Source: Steinernema hermaphroditum
Lineage: Eukaryota; Nematoda; Chromadorea; Rhabditida; Steinernematidae
Length of the DNA stretch: 64,000 bases
Assembly: GCA_030435675.1 (NCBI GenBank)
Contig: CM059621.1
Coordinates: forward strand, 15,686,001-15,750,000
Direction of reading: 5' to 3'
Position 1 is the stretch's first letter; every line of letters begins with the position of its first letter. Below the pieces are notes generated by a model. It was given only the letters and a program-made list of their open reading frames with translations. It was not told where the DNA came from and searched no databases. Both the position numbers and the translations under genes were made by a program. Below, one piece after another: positions 56,270 to 64,000 of the stretch.

Positions 56270-57750
56270 TTTTGGCAAATAAAAAGTACGATTTCTATGT
56301 GTCGAAGTCCTGATCTTGCCTTGTTGTTCAGTGAAAAGTACAAACTAATAACGGATTTTTCGTCAATTTGATTATTTCCGGGGGAAGAACGCTTATCAAA
56401 GAAAAGGACATACGCAGGTCGGTGTGGTGCCATGATAATATCTCCATATGAGGAAGGATGTAATGAAAACAACTCCTGAAGATTGAACGAAAGTTGGTGA
56501 AATAGGATTTATTGAAAAGACATTAATTTTGATCATTTAGTTTCTGCGAGTTTCATTACATTTTAAAGCATTAAGGTTAAATTTTTGTGGTTAACAAACT
56601 AAAAGGGTTTATCGTAAACGAACTTCTTGGGTCAAGTCGAGTCCAAGAACTATTCATTAAACGGGAGCTGCGAATAACCTGACCGAAATGTCACAAACAG
56701 GCTCAGGGAATTAGGTTTATTTTGGGTCGTCTGAAGTGGCAACCCGACAAAACCGCCATTCAAAAATCGCCATTCTTCAGTTCCCTGAGTTCCTTGAGTT
56801 AGAGAAGTGTTGGCCAGCAGTGATTTTTAGCAGGAATTTACTTTTACTTATTTCACAACAAAGCACAACACACTTCAAAGATTTTTGCGATTCTGTACAG
56901 TTCCCTTTTGGAGCTGGTTTCACAGGCTCGGCGGATGGATCGACAAGGACTTGCAAGACCTTCGAGCAGAGCGTCTAGGTCGTAATCTACGGAATATATG
57001 GCGGGAAGTCGAAGACCGGAAAAAGCGCGTGGCTAAGAAATACGCGACCATGAATAACATTCAATACTTGACCGCAATGGCCTCGCGTCTCACTGTTTAA
57101 TTGTAATTTGTGTTTAATTTGTGTATGTGTTAGTTTATGGTTTATTATTGATGTTTCTTATTGATGTAAAATAAATAAAAGTGAAAGTCACTGCTGACCA
57201 ACACTTCTCTAACTCAAGGAACTCAGGGAACTGCAGAATGGCGATTTTGGCAGTGGCGATTTTTGCAGATTGGCGATTTTGTCCGAGTGGCGATTTTTGC
57301 AGCAGGAATTTTGTCGGTGGCGTTTTTTTAATAGCGATTATGTCATGTAACCGTCTGAAGTCGGTGGACTGATCTGTTCATTTCCCATAGATCGCAACAA
57401 ATATCTTTGAAAATGATCATGGTAGATCTTGAAGCCTCGATTATCTAACTTATTTTTCTTAGTAAACGAACCCTATCTTTATCGAACTTTTTGCAAATAG
57501 AAAGTACGATTTCTATGCATCTAAGCCCTTCATCTTGCTGTGCTTCTTCTTCTCAAAAGTACAGTCCAAAATAAACCTATCAGTCATGTAGCTAGTTCCA
57601 GGAAAGAATTTTAAGACACTTATAATTTTTTTTAATTTTTAATTTTTTTTATGTTTTTAATTTTTTTGTTGACTGCGCACCGGTTTGAATTTGTTGCGAG
57701 TTTCATAGGGCAGTGAAATGGATTAAATTTTTGTGGTTTGTTCGACTGTA
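56270..57750. repeat. duplicated upstream region of a CBM14 gene, split by a TIR element
   Basis: The stretch about 56270-56600 upstream of gene D (GAACTTTTGGCAAATA.AAAGTACGATTTCTATG, ..GCGAGTTTCAT, AAATTTTTGTGGTT) recurs in diverged form at about 57480-57745. Related upstream words also occur near 53915-53960 and 54480-54560. It is likely the remains of a further CBM14 gene copy whose coding part is lost. Confidence 0.65.
56728..57361. mobile_element. TIR transposable element, about 614 bp, with 10-bp TSD
   Basis: CGTCTGAAGT occurs at 56728-56737 and 57352-57361 in direct orientation. Inside, an inverted repeat of about 60 bp links 56771-56831 (TTCAGTTCCCTGAGTTCCTTGAG, split here as TTCAGTTCCC / TGAGTTCCTTGAG) with 57181-57235, and further subterminal words (AAAATCGCCA) are repeated several times near both ends. 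A plus-strand frame at 56885-57100 encodes 71 residues with a basic helix; it may be a remnant of an element protein. No transposase motif is recognisable, so the element is probably non-autonomous. Confidence 0.7.
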
Positions 57751-58514
57751 TTAGCCAATTACTCAGTCTCATAGCTGACTGTAAAGTGGCGTACATAACA
57801 CTCGCTTTAACTCTCTAAAACTACTGCACTTTGTATTATAGAGAACCGGAACAACTCTTGCTTAGAAAATTATAACATCGATGAAGAAATTGTGTATTTT
57901 TGGCGATATATAACCACTGGATACGATAGTGAATAAGGTCAGTCAAAGCTGTTCCACGTTTTCAATCGACTTCTACCGTATCCATAGGATCAGGTCAAAA
58001 TAACCCACATTTGTTGTTGTGCCACGGATGAATATAATTTTTGAATGTTTTGGGTGTACACCATTGTTTTTTCCTATTTTGAGACGATTATTTCTGACGT
58101 GTGTGGGTATGCTAAAGGCAAAACTGGGGTGTGACACATTGTATGAATGTAGATTTCACAGATAAGCCTTAAACTTGATTTTTGTGGGTTATGTTTTACC
58201 ATTGTGTTAGTTTTTACCATGCAAATCTTCACAACTAGTCTGTACTCAGAAATGCCATTACTCTCCAGACACAGGGCATCTATGTGTCGCCGGGGAAGCC
58301 TTTCCATCGACCTAAAGAAAACTTGTGGCGAATTTCACGCGAAATAGAACGGCAGTTGCAGTTGTGTTATACCACTGTGGCGAGTGTATTTCTCTAATTT
58401 CACGATCAGATTTTAATTTTTACCTTGTTTTAGCACATTAGTCTCTATACATCGGAAAATGAAATACGCGTGGAAACTCAACTTATATGGTCATTGTGGG
58501 TTTGTTTTCAAGTT

Positions 58515-58590
58515 TACGCTTGCATCAGCTTGATCAAAGATCACACACCAATTGTGTGAAGATCTGAAGATCTACTGCTTCGTGAACAGC
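58515..58590 (+). pseudogene. relic of the phosphotransferase last exon
   Basis: The plus-strand words ACGCTTGCATCAGCTTGATC, AAGATCACACACCAATT and GTGAAGATCTGAAG..TACTGCTTC match the coding strand of exon 8 of the two phosphotransferase genes, with about 12 nt deleted in the middle and a few substitutions. Flanking exons are not visible. It shows that pieces of that gene have moved more than 30 kb and inverted. Confidence 0.75.
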
Positions 58591-59426
58591 CATTAGATGT
58601 GTTTTAGTCGAAAAGTATGAAGCATTACAAACTCGGTTCGACTCCAGGCCCGCAGATTATTGGGGATAAAGGATCGGCACATTAGCGGAGTGGAGATATT
58701 GACTGGCGGAGTAAAACGGTACATACCGATTGCTTAGCGTGTCATGATAGTTGTAGTAATAGTTGCTTTTGATAAAGAGAAAAGTCATAAAACTTTTCCA
58801 ATATTTTTGTACATTGTCTTCAAGTTTTCGAGCATTACAACAAGAACACGCAAGTGCACTTGTGATGTTTTTATAAATCACGCTTTCTCTTATTTTTGTC
58901 CAACCACGGGACAAACAAGAGATTGTTGTGCACTCTGAAATGCAACTAACAATAAGTTCAATATATTAATTGGACCAGTTTCCGTTCTATTATATCTGTA
59001 TGTATTTGTTGATGTTTGACACACAGCTTAGCCTCTCCCTTCCCACAGGACGTTCCTGCGGTGAGAAATGTTGAATTTACGAAAAACTCAAGTGCGGTGC
59101 ACTTCCAATTGACCGCGAAACGAGCAATTAATCGATGGTGTTGTTTACCCGCTCAAAGTTCATTGGTGAGTCTTGCTTTTCCGACACGAAAGTGGAACAT
59201 TTCTAAAATTTCCCATTTTTAAGCGTTCTACAGCACCTGTTGAAAATATTGTTGTCTAACATTTTTGGCATTATATGGAATTAGGCACTTTTTAGAGCCA
59301 AATAAGAGCCAAGCAGCTATGGGGTGGCAAGACTGGCACTCATAGGATTCTTTTACAGCAGTCTAACTCGGTAGAAAACGCTGAGAGTAGTAGTGGCAGT
59401 GACAGTGAACCGGTCTATTGGAAAGT

Positions 59427-59498
59427 GTCGCTGTGGCTCATTGCAAATGCGTCTGATTTGTAAACCGGTCGGGGTCGGTTCGAAGCCGACCCGAAGAC
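59427..59498 (+). pseudogene. tRNA-Thr(UGU)-like pseudogene
   Basis: A 72-nt stretch has tRNA form: TG after a 7-nt acceptor half, GGCTC of the D arm, the anticodon loop TTTGTAA (UGU, Thr), and a perfect T arm (GGTCGGTTCGAAGCCGACC). The acceptor stem pairs at only about four of seven positions, and the D and anticodon stems are broken, so it is not a working tRNA. It may be a decayed gene or the head of a tRNA-derived short element. Confidence 0.45.
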
Positions 59499-60999
59499 TG
59501 TTCTTCTTTTGTACCTGGACAAATTATTGGAAAGAGAACTCAAATAACCCCACTGAAAGACTTAAAAGGAATGTTCCTCATTCACAAAATCTCCAGAGAC
59601 TTCTCGTGATCACCGAGCCAATGGAGAAACACACAAACAGACCGTCGCTTCTCTCTTAAGCGGCGTTTGCAGAGACGCGTACATGGGTGGAAGCGATGAT
59701 GATCAATGGCGCTTTTTATAAGTGACGCTTTCCGGAGGGAACTTTTGAGGGGTTTTTTTAGGGGGAGACTATTAACGAAGAAGCGCCTTCATCCAGAGCT
59801 CGACTTCGACCTGCGAAGAAACCTCAACCCCAGCGACTTCGGAATCTAACATGTCGCCATAGAAATGTATCTAACGATAGAACCATAAACTCAGAATCCT
59901 AAATAAGAGCCCCAAACTGGAGTGTCCCAATAACAGTGTCCTCCCCGCTCCAATTTTGGGTCCCTCGCCGCTGGATATTTTAAGTAAAAAGGATCATTTT
60001 TGATGACGATATTCTCACTTCTTGTAATTCGAACAAACTATGGTAATAAACAACATATAAATCGCATTACATACATTATGTGTAAACCAGCAATATGTAG
60101 AATCCCATTGCTTGTGTGGTCGTCTTTCATTATTTTTGCAGTATTATGTGAACGAACAATGACAAATGAACTTAACACTGACTCATACAGCTCTAGCAGG
60201 AAAACCGTTGTGGCCGGCTTTATAATATCGTCCATACTCACTTCAACGTAGCTTTCGGAAACTGTTTACATGGTATCCGGATTCTGGGGTTTTGGGACTC
60301 ACGCTCACTCATGTACACCTGTTTATGTAAACCTATTTATGTGACATGTCGATCTGAGGCGCTGATACAGCGTCGATCTGCTCGGGAATTCAACAGTGCG
60401 TGTGACATTTTTGCGCTTGTCCCTTTTAATCGGAATCAAATTCCCGTGAAAACATCAACTTATTTATGTTTTGATCAGTGTCGTTTTTCTACTTTCAGGA
60501 CATCAAGAACCAGGTCGATCTGGGTTTATGTGGACAAACAAGTCTCAACAAGAATTTTACTGTAATAGTCGGTGTTTCACTGCGATACAAGGCAAAGTGA
60601 ATGCGTTAGAAAAGTGACTTTTATGTGTACAATAGCCGGAGTTAATGGACTATGCTATGAAGGAGGAAGTAGGGAAGTGTAACGTGATCGAACTGCCCTC
60701 GGAAGCATGCTTCAAAACGCTGACGTTTGCGCTGCCAGCCACGCCAAACTTGGGACTCCGCTCCATTTGCAGCGCTCCACCGTGATATTTTTGTGTCTAG
60801 GATTTGTGATTTCAGCGACAATATGTAATGATTCCATCAAAACTCAGAAGAACGTAGGCGATGAAACGCACGCAGCAGGTTGGAGGTTAGCGAATCGAGG
60901 TTAGATTTATTTAGCAAATTTTATTTACCACTATTTTTTTGTGAACGAACTTTCCCAAATGTCTAAATAAAACTAATTTTTGTGCATGTTAATTGCTTT

Positions 61000-63990
61000 C
61001 TATTAGAAATGGTCTTCGTCCGTTTTCTTTGGCCGTTCTCCGATGGTGTCGTTATACATATACCGATATACTTAAAACGTCAAAAACGTAAAACAGAGAT
61101 ATGTTTTATGGTCACAGAGATATATGAAAACATGGTCGTCCTCGAATGGTCAAATGTCCATCTTTCCCTATACGATTTGGTGTCAAACATTTTGTACACT
61201 CATAGCTACCGCAAGGTTTGCCGTAATCTGCAATCTGCTATCCGTCGAATTCTCATGAATAACCTAAAACTTCAAATGTCATTTTTGAATTTTCATCTTG
61301 CATCCACTGGACTGCGCCATACACATTGTTAATACGAGCTTCAGCTATTTCGTTAATTGCTTTAATTTGTTATTATTCTCGTGAAAGTACAATGAAAGCA
61401 AAATGCGGCAAAATTATGCACAGCCGGTATTTTCCGTGGTAAAGCCGTGTTTGAAAGCGGTTTCCGGAAGTATAAATGGACCCGAAGAGTTTCGAATCTA
61501 GAGTAATTTTTGTCATTGCGATTTAAACTGTGGTTATCACCGATAAAAAAAACTTAGAACAGAGAGATGTTTTACGGACCAATATTAAAACATGGTTGTC
61601 TTCGAATGCGTCTTTCTCTATGCGATTTGGCGTCGGACATCTGGTTATCAGCGGACACTGATAACTACCACAAGATTTGCCGTAATCCGTGTAATCCGTA
61701 GATTAGGAATCTGTCATCTGCCGAATTCTCATGAATAACATTTTGAAAATTGGAACTTAAAATGTCATTTTTGCGTTTTAAGTTTGCTTCCACTCGACTG
61801 CGCCATACATTTTTGTCAATACGAGCTTCAGTCATTTTTTAATTGCTTTAATTTGTTATTATTCTCGTGAAAGTACAGTGAAGATGCAACTAAATTATGC
61901 GTAGCTGACGTTTTCCGTGGTTAGACCGTGTGCAAGCGGTTTCAGGAAGTGTAAATGGACGCGAAGAGTTTCGAATTTAGGGAAATTTTTGTGATGTTGC
62001 TCTTAAAACTGTAGCCCTATGTCGAGGCTATCTTGGTTTCATCTGACGGTCAGCTTCGCTATTCCAAAAACTGCGACATCACTGGAATATATCTCGACAT
62101 TCAAGCTGCAAAGTAAGGTAAGATTCCTCATTCAGTGGATGAGCATCTTGGGGTAGATTGGCGTTATTTTGAGACGTTATTTTGCGTTCTTGATGAAGCG
62201 TGTGACATTATGTGTGTCGCATGCCCAGCACATTCGATCGCGCTATACATTTTTGCTGGCGAGACGTTTAATCATTACTTTGATTGTGATATCTCCATTT
62301 TTCTGCTCATGTGTATGTACTCGATTTGCGTTAATTAGCATTTTTGTTACGTCTAGCCGTAACAATGTTTGAAGGAGCGCGGAGCTTGGTGGGAGACCTC
62401 TAATTTGGGTAATTAAGCTTTTATCTAAATTATGTGACATTATTTGTGTTACATACACATCTTATCGCGCATTTTTGCAGCTGGAATGAAGATTTCTCAC
62501 CAACAGCCCCCATAAGCTTTTGAATTAAGGTTGGGGAAAACGAGCAAGCCACTTCAAAGTCTCGTTATTGTGATCGTGAAGCGATGTTCTACTGTTCGGA
62601 ATACGTGTATTCGAGCGTTGGTACGACACAAGATGCTTCTCAAGGGCCTCCTGGTCTTTTTCGGTACATTTTTGTATATCAGAGCTTCCTCGATGGAGAG
62701 CCCTGTCTTTATTTGTGTTAATTAAATCAAATTTATGGCGAGGAACGCATCTCCGCACACCGAATGCCATTATTTTCAAGGCGGCAAAAGTAAACACCCC
62801 TGCCATAAACATCGCTGATTACCATACTTCATTTTATGCAGTAAGTCGAATTTCAAGATGTGCACTCTTTCAACAAGCAGTATCATTTTTGAAAGCATGT
62901 GGAAAAGGTCGAAGACAGGAGAAATGTCTCCTCCGCTCGGACACCCTTATAAGTTCCACGCACGCGATACTCCAAACTGCAGTGAATGCTCGCCAAAAAA
63001 CAACGAACTACGTAACAGTTGACAAGATACGTAAGTCGCTGTTGCCACACGGTAAATCCACAAGACTGCAGCACAATAGCGACTTAGATCGCGACAACCC
63101 GAATGCTGTCGGCCTAAGTTCCACGAGAAAGCAGTGATCGTTCGTCCAGGATGAATTGCATGTGTCGTTCATTTGTGTGCCCAGCGATCGGTCGGACCGT
63201 CCATTCGCTCTCAGGGCCCATCGTCCGCGCAGCTACGGTGGATGTTCTAGAATCTTCGCTTCAGGACGCAGGTCTATTTAGTAATGACGTGTCTCGGCAC
63301 GATCATCTTGCAGTCGTGTTGGACGCATCTGCCGGCGATTTGCTGCTGGATCAGAAACAGTTAGCACTGTAATGCTTTGCAATTAATATAACAATCAACA
63401 GAAAAGAGACTCAAAGAAGGTCGCAGACACGTTTGTCGCGACAAAGCACGACGTTTGGTACATTTTTGTATCTCAGAGCCTTGATCGCGAATTCTTTCTT
63501 TGATCGTTTTAATTTGCTGTTATTTTCAAGGCGACAAATTAAACATCACTGCTCCTTTTGCTTCATTTGTTCGAATTGCATGTGTCGTTCATTTGTGTGC
63601 CCAGCGATCGGTCGGACCGTCCATTCGCTCTCAGGGGCCATCTTGGTCGAATTTTATGCAGTAAGTCGATTTCCAAGATGCTAACTCTTTCAACCATCAG
63701 TGTCATTTTTTAAGGGACAATCATATCAGCACATTCGAACTATATATTTTTGTTAATGGTCATTGATTGCTTTAATTCACTATTATTCTCAAAATTAAAC
63801 ACCGCTGCCATAATGTGTCGACATTCTAAAATCCAGGGTAAATCGGCAATGAAAACTTTACCTAAGGGGTGCGCCTATTTATATGGCCGCCACTGTACGT
63901 CGATTTTCAAGATGCTCACTCTTTCAGCCATCAGTATCATTTTTGAAAACGGGACCATTTTGCTCGACCCTAGACCGCATTTATGACATT
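61000..63990. repeat. decayed tandem array, units of about 480 bp, ATTTTTG-bearing
   Basis: Two clear units, about 61080-61510 and 61555-61990, share AACAGAGA.ATGTTTTA, GAATTCTCATGAATAAC, TGCGCCATACA, AATACGAGCTTCAG, TTAATTGCTTTAATTTG and AAGAGTTTCGAAT. Shorter, more decayed copies follow to the window end (GCGCTATACATTTTTG near 62240; GGTACATTTTTGTAT near 62669 and 63458; TTGCTTTAATT near 63768; TTCAAGATG..CACTCTTTCA near 62848, 63672 and 63911). ATTTTTG recurs at comparable positions. No protein is visible. Confidence 0.7.
63150..63655. repeat. 75-bp direct repeat, about 425 bp apart
   Basis: About 63151-63226 and 63575-63650 are almost identical, beginning GAATTGCATGTGTCGTTC, containing GCGATCGGTCGGACCGTCC (with the palindrome CGGTCGGACCG) and ending GCTCTCAGGG. 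The near-identity contrasts with the decayed state of the surrounding array, so this copy event is recent. Confidence 0.8.
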
Positions 63991-64000
63991 TCCGGCATCG

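Larger units (their letters stand above)
57750..60980. other. gene-poor right arm, first part
   Basis: Apart from the two relics listed I find no supportable gene. Frames at 60000-60251 and 60707-60904 contain hydrophobic stretches that resemble signal peptides (IPLLVWSSFIIFAVLC; STVIFLCLGFVISATIC) but lack any family or splice support. A TATATAA word lies near 57907. ATTTTTG heptamers are frequent on the plus strand. Confidence 0.45.

Noticed and set aside
60000..60904. Two small frames with hydrophobic N-terminal stretches as secreted proteins
   Set aside because: Codon use matches the AT-rich background, and there is no poly(A), splice or family support; hydrophobic stretches are common in T-rich DNA.
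63151..63372. 73-codon plus-strand frame over the 75-bp repeat
   Set aside because: The second copy of the repeat continues into a different reading and stops, so the frame is not conserved between copies.

Overview
The window is eukaryotic and most likely from a nematode. The evidence is a dense block of genes with very small introns (about 41-60 nt, mostly GT..TTNCAG/TAG), a cdk-1 whose wording (CFCHQRR, ATKKPLF, LPAG..LE end) is of the Caenorhabditis type, a protein tyrosine phosphatase of the lysine-rich-N-terminus kind expanded in nematodes, and several genes with a splice acceptor just upstream of the start codon, as expected for trans-splicing or a short 5'UTR intron. I cannot name the species.

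Layout. (1) 1-15,000 is a gene-poor arm built of diverged local duplications (units about 150-600 bp), a few CpG-rich islands and a 76-bp hairpin. (2) 15-24 kb is a compact core: a 108-aa orphan protein, a tyrosine phosphatase with an apparent frameshift, a small membrane protein, an unrecognised multi-exon protein, a MYND zinc-finger protein of the BS69/BRA type, cdk-1 and ribosomal protein L19. (3) 24-29.2 kb holds two near-identical tandem copies of a choline/ethanolamine phosphotransferase gene, with a foldback-type element between them. (4) 30.9-56.2 kb is a chitin-related cluster: a chitinase-like protein lacking the catalytic residues, three apparently intact GH18 chitinases, one mosaic chitinase pseudogene, and four secreted proteins carrying chitin-binding type-2 (CBM14, peritrophin-A) domains. 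A mitochondrial delta-1-pyrroline-5-carboxylate dehydrogenase gene sits inside the cluster. (5) 56.2-64 kb is a second gene-poor arm with a TIR element carrying a 10-bp target-site duplication, a relic of the phosphotransferase last exon, a tRNA-Thr-like pseudogene and a decayed tandem array.

How the genes fit together. The chitinases and CBM14 proteins share one architecture: a tiny first coding exon (37-49 nt) encoding a signal peptide and ending in phase 1 before a GTA donor, then the mature protein. Six of them have a palindromic TTATATAA box upstream. They have clearly spread by local duplication, inversion, fusion and gene conversion, and probably act on chitin in cuticle, eggshell, pharynx or gut lining, or on food or microbes.

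The most unusual signal is not a gene. The heptamer CAAAAAT is far over-represented on the + strand of the left arm, and its complement ATTTTTG is equally over-represented on the + strand of the right arm, with the switch near 46.6-49 kb. The gene-rich core instead carries intergenic clusters of GTCT/AGAC, including perfect GTCTAGAC palindromes. All counts are by eye; gene models were joined by hand from splice signals and reading frame.
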